64,000 nt of DNA from Candidatus Epulonipiscium sp. GTDB lineage: Bacteria > Bacillota > Clostridia > Lachnospirales > Defluviitaleaceae. A model generated the notes under the pieces. The model was not told where the DNA came from. It saw only the letters and a list, made by a program, of their open reading frames with translations, and did no database searches. The position numbers were made by a program, and so were the translations under genes. Where the stretch lies: NCBI GenBank assembly GCA_012519205.1, contig JAAYQR010000027.1, positions 142,546-206,545 of the forward strand. The letters are read 5' to 3'. Positions 45,347 through 54,336 of the stretch are shown in pieces; position 1 is the stretch's first letter; every line of letters starts with the position of its first letter.

Positions 45347-46510
45347 ATGGCGATTTTTCGTGAATTTCAAAGGTATGGTACCGATAGAAGTGCCGAAGAT
45401 AGAAGAAGGCATAAAGAATTAGTAGAAAAGAGCATAAAGGAGAATATAGGAGAGATTATTTCAGAAGAAAGTATAATAGGCCAATCAAAAAATAAAAAAA
45501 TCAAAATCCCCATAAGAGGTTTAAAGGAATATTATTTTAAATACGGTTCTAACCAAAATGGCGTAGGTTCAGGAGAGGGCAATGAAAAAAAGGGGGATAG
45601 ATTTCAAAAGGATAAATTTAGGCAGGGAGAAGGGGAAAGGGCAGGAAATGAAGAGGGAGAAGATATTTACGAAACAGAAATAACCATAGAAGAAGCGATA
45701 CAGTACTTATTTGAAGATCTTAACTTGCCCTATCTTTACAGAAAACAATTTTCGGAAATCCAATCAGATAGTCAGGGGAAGCGCTGGGGAATCCAAACCA
45801 AGGGCATTCCCCCAAGGATTTCTAAGAAACATACAGTTATGGAAAAGATAAAAAGAAAAAAATGTATGCTTAAGGTAAGGGATATGGCTGAAAATGAAAG
45901 ATTTCCTTTTCATGAGGAAGATATAAGGTACTTTAGAGTCCAACCAAAGACAAAAAGAGATTCTAATGCGGCCATAATATGCATTATGGATACCTCAGGC
46001 TCCATGGGGCAAACGAAAAAGTATTTAGCAAGGAGTTTTTACTTCCTTTTGTATCAATTTGTGCGGATTAAATATCTGCATGTAGAGGTAGCTTTTGTTG
46101 CCCATACCACCGTTGCAAAGGAGGTAACAGAAGACGAATTCTTCCATAAAGGTGAATCCGGGGGAACCTATATAAGCAGCGGGTACCAAAAGGCCCTAGA
46201 GATTATTAGAGAAAGATACAATCCTGAGGTGTGGAATGTATATGCCTTTCACTGTAGTGATGGAGATAACTGGGGTGAGGATAACCAAAGGGCCATAGAA
46301 AGTGCTAAGGAGCTTTGCGGAGTATGCAATTTATTTGGTTACGGGGAAATAAAAACTAGCAGCTACACCAGCACTATTATGCATAAGTATATGGAAGAAA
46401 TTAATGAACCTAATTTTGCAATGGTTAAGATATCTAATAAGGAAGGGGTATGGTCTGCTTTTGTTGAGCTTCTTAATGTAGAAAAGGAAAACAGTATGGA
46501 AGGAATGTAG
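45347..46510 (+). CDS. yhbH: DUF444 / YhbH sporulation protein with von Willebrand A fold
   Basis: A 387-residue protein. A charged, low-complexity region (about 60-120) precedes a vWA-like domain with the metal-site motif MDTSGSMG (about 208-215). YhbH is needed for normal sporulation in Bacillus, with unknown mechanism. The ATG at 45347 follows AGGTGATAAG and is preferred to an in-frame start at 45326 inside prkA. The gene lies nine bases after prkA and three before spoVR. Confidence 0.9.
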   Translation: MAIFREFQRYGTDRSAEDRRRHKELVEKSIKENIGEIISEESIIGQSKNKKIKIPIRGLKEYYFKYGSNQNGVGSGEGNEKKGDRFQKDKFRQGEGERAGNEEGEDIYETEITIEEAIQYLFEDLNLPYLYRKQFSEIQSDSQGKRWGIQTKGIPPRISKKHTVMEKIKRKKCMLKVRDMAENERFPFHEEDIRYFRVQPKTKRDSNAAIICIMDTSGSMGQTKKYLARSFYFLLYQFVRIKYLHVEVAFVAHTTVAKEVTEDEFFHKGESGGTYISSGYQKALEIIRERYNPEVWNVYAFHCSDGDNWGEDNQRAIESAKELCGVCNLFGYGEIKTSSYTSTIMHKYMEEINEPNFAMVKISNKEGVWSAFVELLNVEKENSMEGM

Positions 46511-46512
46511 AG

Positions 46513-47782
46513 ATGAATTATTCATTAGGTGAATTAAAACACTGGAATAAAAAGATAGAAAAATTAATTATAAAAAAGGGGTTAGATTGTTACCCTCAGG
46601 AATTTGAGATAATAGGTTTTGAGGATATGCTGTGTTATGAAGCTTATGTAGGCATGCCTTCCCATTACCCCCATTGGAGTTTTGGCAAGGCTTATGAAAA
46701 GTTAAGGACCCTATACAAATACAATCTTACAGGATTACCCTATGAGATGGTTATTAATTCTAATCCTTCTATTGCATACTTAATGAAGGATAATACCTTG
46801 CTTCTCCAAATACTAACCATGGCCCATGTATATGCCCATAATGATTTTTTTAAAAACAATAGGCTGTTTAAAGAATATACCAATGCAAGTTTAGCCATAG
46901 AAATGTTTAAAAATCATGCAGATAGAATTAGGGCATATATCCAAGATCCCAGTATCGGATACGAAGAAGTAGAAAAAATATTAGATGCAGCCCATTCTAT
47001 AAAATATCAATGCGGGCTCCCTATCAATAACAAGTCAGAAAAAGGGAAAAAGGAGTATGGTAGCTTATTAGAGTTTTTGATAGAAAACGGCGATTGTAAA
47101 GAATGGGAAAAAGATATATTGAATATTGTAATGAAAGAAACAAGATATTTCACCCCCCCAGATAGAAACAAAGATTATGAATGAGGGCTGGGCTAGCTGG
47201 TGGCATTATAATATACTAAAAGAATTAGATTTAGAACCATCAATGCATATAGAATTTTTGAAAGTCCATAATCAGGTTATCAGGGCTTCAAAAGGTAGGG
47301 TTAATCCGTACTATATGGGATTTAAAATATGGGAAGATATTGCAAATAAAAGCAAGGACCCTAATGCAATCTTTGAAATTAGAGCCCTTGAAAGGGATTC
47401 TTCTTTCATTAGAAGATATCTTAATTTTGAACTTTGTAGGGAAATGAATTTAATGCAATTTGACGAACAGGATAGATATTATGTAGTAACAGAGGTAGCC
47501 GATGATGACGGATGGCGTAAAATAAGAAATCTTTTAGCTGATACCGTAGGTATGGGTAGCATCCCAGTCATTACAGTATGCGATGTAATGAAAAGTAATA
47601 ATACCCTTCATCTTAAACATATTTATGATGGAAGAGAGCTAGATGTAACCAATACCTTTGAAACCCTAAAATATACCGCAAAGCTATGGGGAGGAAAAGT
47701 AATCCTAGAAACCATTCTAAACAAACACCCAAAAAGAATCATCTGCAGCAATGATCTTAAAATTTCCCTAGAAAATATCTAA
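46513..47782 (+). pseudogene. spoVR: SpoVR family protein, frameshifted at a C7 run
   Basis: SpoVR is a sporulation protein involved in spore cortex formation. The first frame (46513-47184) encodes the N-terminal half. A second frame (47177-47782) carries the rest, beginning inside the conserved block TKIMNEGWASWWH. Removing one C from the run at 47153-47159 joins them exactly, turning the terminal PPDRNKDYE into PQIETKIMNEGWA. The repaired protein would be about 422 residues, close to the family length. As read, the gene is interrupted. Confidence 0.9.
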
Positions 47783-47787
47783 GTATT

Positions 47788-47820
47788 CAAAAACTTATGT
47801 ACCTGGTACATAAGTTTTTG
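47788..47820. terminator. Terminator after spoVR
   Basis: Perfect palindrome CAAAAACTTATGTACC / GGTACATAAGTTTTTG, loopless apart from the central TG pairings, ending in a T run. Confidence 0.8.
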
Positions 47821-47909
47821 AAATCCGTTTTGTGGACAAGGCCTTTTTTTTATTATACAATAAGGTGAACAAAAAATATAAAAAGGCACCAATTAGGAAG
47901 GGCGACAAA

Positions 47910-48716
47910 ATGGGATTTAGGTTTTGTACTATTACAAGTGGTAGCAGTGGTAATTGTATTTATATAGGAACTCCTAAGGTTAATTTATTAATAGATGCAG
48001 GAATCAGCGGCAAGCGGGTTCAAATGGGATTAGAAGAGATAAATGTTAATCCTAAGGAAATTGATGGGATTTTGGTTACCCATGAGCATAGTGATCATAT
48101 AAAGGGGATAGGGATTTTATCTAGGCGGTTTGATATTCCTTTATTTGCTACGGCTAAGACATGGGAAGCTATGGATGATATGGGTAAAGTGATAGGAAAA
48201 ATTAACCAAGAAAATCGCATTATTATTGAAAAGGAAAAAGATTTTATTATGGAGGATCTACTAATCCATCCCTATAGCATTCCACACGATGCAGCCGATC
48301 CCGTAGGATATACCTTTATCCATGGGGATAGGAAAATAAGTATGGCGACGGACTTAGGCCATATTAATGAGCATATTAAAAATAATATTAGGGAGTCTAA
48401 TCTTATACTTCTTGAATCCAATCACGATATAGATATGTTAAGGAGTGGTTCTTATCCGTATTATCTAAAGCAAAGGATATTAGGAGAACAAGGGCATCTT
48501 TGCAATGAAATGGCAGGGAGAATGCTCGCTCAAGTATTTCATGAAAATCTACGAACTGTGATATTGGGGCACCTTAGTAAGGAAAACAATTATCCCGACT
48601 TAGCTTATATCAGTGTAAAAAATGAGCTAATTAGCGAGGGCATAGAAGTGGATGAAAGGGTTGAACTTATTGTGGCAGATAGGGATAAGGTATCTAAGGT
48701 ATTTGATGTTTTATAA
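47910..48716 (+). CDS. MBL-fold metallohydrolase, WalJ/YycJ-like
   Basis: A 268-residue metallo-beta-lactamase-fold enzyme. It opens with FCTITSGSSGNCIYIG, the family hallmark, and has the metal motif THEHSDHIKGIG (about 60-71) and later ATDLGH and ILGHLSKENN. WalJ/YycJ is a nuclease-like protein often near the WalRK two-component system, but here no walRK genes are adjacent. The ATG at 47910 follows GGAAGGGCGACAAA and excludes 26 upstream residues that lack conservation. Confidence 0.85.
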   Translation: MGFRFCTITSGSSGNCIYIGTPKVNLLIDAGISGKRVQMGLEEINVNPKEIDGILVTHEHSDHIKGIGILSRRFDIPLFATAKTWEAMDDMGKVIGKINQENRIIIEKEKDFIMEDLLIHPYSIPHDAADPVGYTFIHGDRKISMATDLGHINEHIKNNIRESNLILLESNHDIDMLRSGSYPYYLKQRILGEQGHLCNEMAGRMLAQVFHENLRTVILGHLSKENNYPDLAYISVKNELISEGIEVDERVELIVADRDKVSKVFDVL

Positions 48717-48873
48717 TAGGATAATAAATTTGTATTAGGACAATAGGTAAAATCCTTGACAAGAAAATTGCTTATGATAAGAAGTAAAATAAAAAGCAAT
48801 TCACAAGACTGATAATGAGTATTTTGGAAAATATATATAATAATAAAAGGAATATAATAACGAAAAAAAACAC

Positions 48874-48902
48874 TTGAAAAGCTCGTCGTTTAGGTATATT
48901 AT
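48874..48902 (+). promoter_or_regulatory. Promoter of tRNA-Thr
   Basis: TTGAAA at 48874-48879 and TATTAT at 48897-48902 with a 17-base spacer, about 80 bases before the tRNA. Confidence 0.65.
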
Positions 48903-48984
48903 ATTCTACAGGATGAATTGCACTATGTATAAAATAGTGAAATGCTAATAGGGTTAAAACCTCGTAAAATCAATTTTTGCAGGT

Positions 48985-49056
48985 GCTTCCGTGGCTCAGG
49001 GGTAGAGCAATTCACTCGTAATGAATAGGTCGCCGGTTCAAATCCGGCCGGGAGCT
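48985..49056 (+). tRNA. tRNA-Thr (anticodon CGT)
   Basis: Complete cloverleaf. The acceptor stem is GCTTCCG/CGGGAGC with one G-T pair. The D arm contains GGCTCAGGGGTAGAGC, and the anticodon stem ATTCA/TGAAT encloses CTCGTAA. The T arm is CCGGTTCAAATCCGG. No CCA is encoded. The C34 anticodon reads ACG. Confidence 0.95.
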
Positions 49057-49134
49057 TTATAAATTTCAATTTATATTAGTTTATAAACTATATATCGATT
49101 TAGATAAATTAAGACGATTAAACAAGTACACCTT

Positions 49135-49159
49135 ACAGCTCTATTTAGGAGCTGTTTTT
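49135..49159 (+). terminator. Terminator after tRNA-Thr
   Basis: ACAGCTC, loop TATTTAG, GAGCTGT, then a T run. Confidence 0.85.
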
Positions 49160-49277
49160 ATATATTTATTTCTATTTTAATTATTTTAGGCTATAATTAT
49201 ATAATGAACACATCATAAGTAGCTTGTTTGACGGATAAAGTTTTAGAAAGATACTAAGCTTAGAAAGAGGAGTTTAA

Positions 49278-51746
49278 ATGCTAAGTTCTAATTTACATAA
49301 ATTTATTAAATTTATTACTAGCCGATTATTTATTTTAGCGATGGGTTTTTTAGGGATATTTATTATTTTAGGTATGCATTTATTTAAGCTTCAAATCATC
49401 GAAGGGGAATACCACCAAAGCAAAGTAAATACCAATATCTTAAGAGAATTACCTATTTCTGCCCCTAGGGGAACAATATATGATAGATACGGTAAGCCCT
49501 TAGCAGTTAATAAAATAGCTATGGGTATTAAACTAGACCCAAGCATCGATGTGGAAAATAGAGATGAGGTTTTATTAAATCTTATAAGATTATTGGAAAA
49601 AAACAATGAAAAGATGATAGATAACTTTCCCATTTCTGCTGAAAAGCCTTTCGAATTTCAAGTCTCAGAAAGAGAAGAATTAAATTTAAAAGCAGATATC
49701 TTTAAAGTGGAAAAAGATAAATTAACAGATGAACAAATAAAAATGAATGCTGGAGATTTCTTTAGGGAATTAAGGGAGTTTTTTGATATAGATTCGAATT
49801 TAAAGGATATAGAAGCAAGAAAACTACTTTCCTTACGATACGCTCTCTACCAAAAGAGATATAGAAAATATCAGCCTATTACGGTTGCTACAGACATTAA
49901 GGATAGGACCATAGCAGAAATAGAAGAAAGCTACGAAAAATATCCAGGTTTTTATATTGACATTGAAGCAGTAAGATACTATCCCGAGGGGGAGTTAGCA
50001 AGTCATATTTTAGGGTATACGGGAAAGATAACGGAGGAGCAATACGAAGTATTAAAAGAAGAAAATTATAATCCCGATGATATAGTTGGAAGAATCGGAA
50101 TCGAAAAGGTAATGGAATCCTATCTAAGGGGGCAGGAAGGTACTATATCCGTAGAAGTAGATCCCTTAGGTCAAAGAAAGGAAGTCCATAATATTACAAA
50201 ACCTGTACCTGGGGGAAAAGTATTTTTAACCTTGGATTTAGGTCTTCAAAAAAAGGTAGAAGATATTTTAGTTGGAAAGCTAAGAGATATTATCCTTTCA
50301 AGAATTGAAAAATCCCCTACCAAATCAGAGCCGCCTATTTATATTCAAGATTTAATTGCAGGACTAATAAAGACAAATACGATTTCTACAGAAAAGATTC
50401 TAGAGGCTCCCTTTGGAACGAAGCAAAATGATATAGCACAAAAACTAAACAATAAAATAAAAAATATAAAGGATACAAATGAAGAAGTAGTAGTTTTAGC
50501 AAAGAAAACTTTGTTAGAAATGGTAAAGGATAGAGAGATTCCATCTAAGGACTTTATCAGTATAATGATAGAGCAGGAAATTATAAGTGCAGATGAAGAT
50601 TTTAGGAAAAAAGTCGAAAATGGTAATATTTCATCGATAGAAATTTTAAAAGAAAGGATAGGAAATGGAGAAATATCGCCCCATGAGTTGGCTCAGGATC
50701 CAAGTACGGGTTCGGTTGTCGTAGTAGATGTCCATACAGGGGAAGTACTTAGCCTTGTTAGCTACCCTAGTTACGATAATAATATGTTCATAAATGGAAT
50801 AGATTATGAATATTATAAAAAGCTTCAAGAAGACCCCACCATTCCTATGTTTCCAAGGGCGACTCAGGGAAGAATGGCTCCGGGTTCAACCTTCAAGATG
50901 ATTACAGGAATAGCAGGATTAGAAGAAGGGGTAATAACTTCTTATGATAGAATAAATGATAAGGGGATATACAAAGATGCAGGTCTTCCTTATGCAAGAT
51001 GCTGGATATATAGCAATTATCATATAGGCCATGGACTCACAGATATAAATAGGGCTATAGAGGTATCTTGTAACTATTTTTTCTATGAGACCTCGTATAG
51101 GATGGCCAGGGCAAATGGGCAAAATGGTATAGAGAAAAATGGTCTTAATGTTCTTAGAGAATATGCAGGCAGGTTTGGGCTGGATTCTAAAACAGGAATT
51201 GAAATCGGTGAATATGACCCCCATTTTTCTGATAGGGATGTTATCCGTACTGCCATAGGTCAAGGAACGAATAACTTTGCCCCCATCCATATGGCAAGAT
51301 ATATGGCTACCCTAGCCAATGGAGGTACTTTATATGATCTTCGTCTTATAGATTCCGTGAAGGCCTTTGATGGAACAAGCATAATGAAAAAAGAATCCGC
51401 CATAGAAAGAAAAACAGATTTTAAACCCGAAAATTTAAAAACCATACACAGGGGCATGAATTTGGTTACATCGGGTAAAGAGGGAACTGTAAGAAATATA
51501 TTTAAAGATTTCCCGATTCCTGTAGCAGGTAAAACAGGAACTGCCCAGGAACAATTGTCAAGGGGAGAACATGCTTGGTTTGTTGGATTTGCCCCCTATG
51601 AGAATCCACAAATAGCTATAGCTGTAGCCATACCTTATGGATACTCTTCGAATTATCCTGCAGAAGTTTTTAAGGATATCGTTGCAGAATATTTTGGCCT
51701 TAATAATCAATACGATAAGGCATCCATCGACAATATGCTATATTAA
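49278..51746 (+). CDS. Penicillin-binding protein 2 (class B transpeptidase)
   Basis: An 822-residue class B PBP with one N-terminal membrane helix (about 15-38), an N-terminal dimerisation domain starting ISAPRGTIYDRYGKPLAVN, and a transpeptidase domain. Active-site motifs are SxxK in APGSTFK (near 537), SCN in VSCNYFFYE, and KTGTAQE near 755. It cross-links peptidoglycan during elongation or spore formation. A charged helical insertion of about 140 residues (roughly 335-475) separates LDLGLQKKVEDIL from the catalytic segment, making it longer than the usual 600-700. It stands alone, without mreBCD or rodA nearby. Confidence 0.9.
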   Translation: MLSSNLHKFIKFITSRLFILAMGFLGIFIILGMHLFKLQIIEGEYHQSKVNTNILRELPISAPRGTIYDRYGKPLAVNKIAMGIKLDPSIDVENRDEVLLNLIRLLEKNNEKMIDNFPISAEKPFEFQVSEREELNLKADIFKVEKDKLTDEQIKMNAGDFFRELREFFDIDSNLKDIEARKLLSLRYALYQKRYRKYQPITVATDIKDRTIAEIEESYEKYPGFYIDIEAVRYYPEGELASHILGYTGKITEEQYEVLKEENYNPDDIVGRIGIEKVMESYLRGQEGTISVEVDPLGQRKEVHNITKPVPGGKVFLTLDLGLQKKVEDILVGKLRDIILSRIEKSPTKSEPPIYIQDLIAGLIKTNTISTEKILEAPFGTKQNDIAQKLNNKIKNIKDTNEEVVVLAKKTLLEMVKDREIPSKDFISIMIEQEIISADEDFRKKVENGNISSIEILKERIGNGEISPHELAQDPSTGSVVVVDVHTGEVLSLVSYPSYDNNMFINGIDYEYYKKLQEDPTIPMFPRATQGRMAPGSTFKMITGIAGLEEGVITSYDRINDKGIYKDAGLPYARCWIYSNYHIGHGLTDINRAIEVSCNYFFYETSYRMARANGQNGIEKNGLNVLREYAGRFGLDSKTGIEIGEYDPHFSDRDVIRTAIGQGTNNFAPIHMARYMATLANGGTLYDLRLIDSVKAFDGTSIMKKESAIERKTDFKPENLKTIHRGMNLVTSGKEGTVRNIFKDFPIPVAGKTGTAQEQLSRGEHAWFVGFAPYENPQIAIAVAIPYGYSSNYPAEVFKDIVAEYFGLNNQYDKASIDNMLY

Positions 51747-51908
51747 GCAATTATAACAAAAACCTACATTCCAAAGAATAGGTGATTTATATTAAAAATT
51801 TGTCTGTTTTTGTCTAAATATAAAAAAATATAGAAGATGTCTTATAAAAAACATACTAAAATAAATGTAGAATAACAACATGTTTATGCACACTTATATT
51901 AGGATTTC

Positions 51909-51917
51909 TGTTACAAT
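51909..51917 (+). promoter_or_regulatory. Extended -10 promoter of candidate small RNA
   Basis: TGTTACAAT (TGn plus TACAAT) with no clear -35 box, upstream of a C-rich, hairpin-containing stretch that ends in a terminator. Confidence 0.45.
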
Positions 51918-51923
51918 TATTAT

Positions 51924-52034
51924 TGTAAGACCCCCCAATTGATTTGATTATTTTAGCAGCAACATAAATTGCTGCACCCCCCAAAAATTATTTAATACCT
52001 TCTCTAAAAAACAGCGACCGTTCGCTGTTTTTTT
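51924..52034 (+). ncRNA. Candidate C-rich small regulatory RNA
   Basis: About 110 bases between an extended -10 promoter and an intrinsic terminator, with no ORF. Two identical CCCCCCAA motifs (51931-51938 and 51977-51984) lie in predicted single strands on either side of the hairpin GCAGCAA-N6-TTGCTGC (51956-51975). C-rich loops of this sort in Firmicute small RNAs (for example FsrA and the Rsa RNAs) pair with Shine-Dalgarno sequences. It could instead be the 3' region of the PBP2 transcript. Confidence 0.45.
52006..52034 (+). terminator. Intrinsic terminator
   Basis: AAACAGCGA, loop CCG, TTCGCTGTTT, then a T run. Confidence 0.88.
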
Positions 52035-52176
52035 GCATTAAATATAAATATATATTCTTCCTGTCAAATTTAGTTTATTATAATCATAACAAGTAGTAAT
52101 ATATCTATTTTTCGCATATAATAAAATGGTGATAATAAGATTTTATGTAGAAAATCAAGAGACGGGAAGGATTTAT

Positions 52177-53100
52177 ATGAGAAAAATTAATAAAAAGCCT
52201 ATATTAAGTTATTTATTTCTATTTATTTTAATATTTATTATTTCTTTTGTTATAGTGGGATGTTCAAAAAGTAGCGATGCAAATTCCACGGTATATCCTA
52301 GCCAGAGAGTTATCGCCCCTAGGGAAGAGGAGCTTTTGGTTCATTTTATTGATGTGGGGCAGGCAGATTCAATCCTAATTCAGCAAGGGAATGAATTTAT
52401 GCTAATTGATGGGGGTAACAATGCAGATAGTGATTTGGTTGTAGATTATCTTGTTAATCAAGGAGTTTGCGATTTAAAATATGTAATTGGAACCCATCCC
52501 CATGAAGACCATATTGGGGGGCTTGATGCAGTTATTGATTCTTTTAATGTGGAAACTGTAATGATGCCAAGGGTAACCCATAATACCAAAACTTTCGAAG
52601 ATGTTTTGCAATCAATAAAGAACAAGGGCCTAAAGATTACCTCACCAAAAGTAGGGGATACTTATAGTATTGGGTTAGGTCAATGGACGGTTATGGCTCC
52701 CAATAATACTGAATATAAAAATTTAAATAATTACTCCATCGTTATTTCGTATTCCTTTGGAAATCATACATTTTTATTTATGGGAGATGCCGAGGAACAA
52801 TCAGAAGTTGAAATTTTAGGAGAAAACATAAAGACTATCCAAAACCTTCAGGTGAATGTCATAAAAGTAGGGCATCATGGTAGCAAAACTTCCACAACAG
52901 ATGATTTTTTAAATGCTGTAAATCCCCAATATGCCGTAATTACAGCTGGCCATAATAATAAATACGGGCATCCCCATACCGAAATACTTGATAAACTTGA
53001 TAAAAAAAATATTAAGATATTAAGAACAGATACAAATGGTAATATCATTTTTACTTCCGATGGATTTAAATTAAACTATGGGAGCAATAAAAATGACTAA
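52177..53100 (+). CDS. ComEC/Rec2-like MBL-fold lipoprotein
   Basis: A 307-residue exported protein. The signal peptide ends in a lipobox, IVGC, near residue 30. The rest is a metallo-beta-lactamase domain related to the C-terminal part of ComEC: VHFIDVGQADSILIQ, LIDGGNN, GTHPHEDHIGGLDAV, and KVGHHGSKTSTTDDFL. Free-standing surface versions are common in Clostridia and are presumed nucleases or phosphodiesterases. The ATG at 52177 follows GGGAAGGATT. It is followed by the DUF3006 gene, a frequent pairing. Confidence 0.85.
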   Translation: MRKINKKPILSYLFLFILIFIISFVIVGCSKSSDANSTVYPSQRVIAPREEELLVHFIDVGQADSILIQQGNEFMLIDGGNNADSDLVVDYLVNQGVCDLKYVIGTHPHEDHIGGLDAVIDSFNVETVMMPRVTHNTKTFEDVLQSIKNKGLKITSPKVGDTYSIGLGQWTVMAPNNTEYKNLNNYSIVISYSFGNHTFLFMGDAEEQSEVEILGENIKTIQNLQVNVIKVGHHGSKTSTTDDFLNAVNPQYAVITAGHNNKYGHPHTEILDKLDKKNIKILRTDTNGNIIFTSDGFKLNYGSNKND

Positions 53101-53143
53101 AAGATAGGGCCCTATGGGCAGATTTGAAGATAAGAGGTGTTCT

Positions 53144-53341
53144 ATGAAGATAATAATAGACCGTTTTGAAGATAATTATGCTGTGGTTGAATTAGAAAAT
53201 AAAAAACTAATAGATATCCCAAAGGAATTATTGCCCAAAGGGGCAAAGGAAGGGACGGTTTTAGAGATTCGTATTGATTTAAATGAAACAAAGGCTAGGG
53301 CAGAATCTATTAAAAAGTTAGCAGAGGATTTGTGGGATTAG
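53144..53341 (+). CDS. DUF3006 domain protein
   Basis: A 65-residue protein of the DUF3006 family (begins IIIDRFEDNYAVVELENKK), regularly encoded next to ComEC-like MBL proteins. The small beta-barrel-like sequence has no catalytic residues. The start at 53144 follows AAGAGGTGTTCT. Its coupling with the upstream lipoprotein suggests a shared role, not yet known. Confidence 0.82.
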   Translation: MKIIIDRFEDNYAVVELENKKLIDIPKELLPKGAKEGTVLEIRIDLNETKARAESIKKLAEDLWD

Positions 53342-53455
53342 GGTATTTTTTCACCATAAATCTCCTAGGTACTTTTGACATATTTTTTGGTTTTTTTACA
53401 AACTATACTATGTATAAGGTGCCATTGTTTTATTATATAAACAAGGAGAATTGAT

Positions 53456-54165
53456 ATGGATGCAAAAAAACTATAAATGAAGTTGTTCCATCTTTTGCAG
53501 TGTCTTTGCAAGAAATAGAAAATAGAATAAATATACTCCAAGAGTTTATTAAAAAATATATGATACAAGGGGAAGACTATGGAGAAATTCCAGGGATATC
53601 AAAACCTACCCTATTAAAACCCGGGGCGGAAAAACTCTGCGATGTTTACGGCTTTTCTAAGATGGCAGAAGTGAAAAACCGTGTAGAAGACTGGGAAAAG
53701 GGCTTTTTTCATTATGAAGTAGAGGTAACCTTGGTAAATAAGAAAAACAATCTAATAGAGGCTCAAGGGGTAGGTTCTTGTAATTCCAAAGAGAAAAAAT
53801 ATAGATACCAAGACCCTTACACCATAGTTAATACTATTTTAAAAATGGCTAAAAAAAGAGCTCTTATTGATGCCGTCTTATCTGCAACCCGTTCATCGGG
53901 CATATTTACCCAAGATATAGAGGATATGGATATAGAAGAAACTTTTAAGCCAAGTACTGATAAACAAAGGAGATATATTTTTAATCTATCTAAAGACAGA
54001 CATCTTGATGAAGAGCAATTAAAAACTTTTTGTAAGAATGTTATAGGTGAGGATAAGCCAAGTAAAAATTGGAGTAGCGATGAAGCAAGTAAAATTATAG
54101 AAGCCCTCCAGAACATAACAAAATCCTCAATAATCATCGATGCAAATAAGAACGTTAATAAGTAA
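53456..54165 (+). pseudogene. Phage-type DNA-metabolism protein, frameshifted near its start
   Basis: The body (from about 53500) contains GEIPGISKPTLLKPGAEKLC, GSCNSKEKKYRY and NTILKMAKKRALIDAVLSAT. This set is typical of a family common in phages and some genomes and associated with single-strand DNA recombination functions. A C-terminal helical domain starts STDKQRRYIF. The best start, ATG 53456 behind AAGGAG, opens a frame that stops after five codons. One extra A in the A7 run 53464-53470 gives MDAKKTINEVVPSFAVSLQE, continuous with the body, for about 236 residues. No prophage genes surround it. Confidence 0.65.
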
Positions 54166-54201
54166 TAAGCTAAATTTATTACTTATTAACGTTTTTTTTG
54201 T
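54151..54201 (+). terminator. Strong terminator overlapping the end of the 53456 gene
   Basis: An 18-bp perfect stem (54151-54168 with 54177-54194) and an eight-base loop, followed by a T run. The last five codons and the stop lie in the 5' arm. Confidence 0.9.
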
Positions 54202-54336
54202 AAACAACTTCCATAGACGGATTTGAAAAAATGTATTATACTGTAAATTACAATATTATGTAAACCAACAGAATGAATATTACAGTGAAATAAATTAGAA
54301 TTTGGCGATGTAAAGTGGAAAAAGGGAGGATTTAGT

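Noticed and set aside
53817..54137. Minus-strand open frame of 106 codons
   Set aside because: Antisense to the conserved block of the gene at 53456.
53456..54165. Prophage remnant
   Set aside because: Only one phage-like gene is present; neighbours are ordinary chromosomal genes, with no integrase, attachment site or structural genes.
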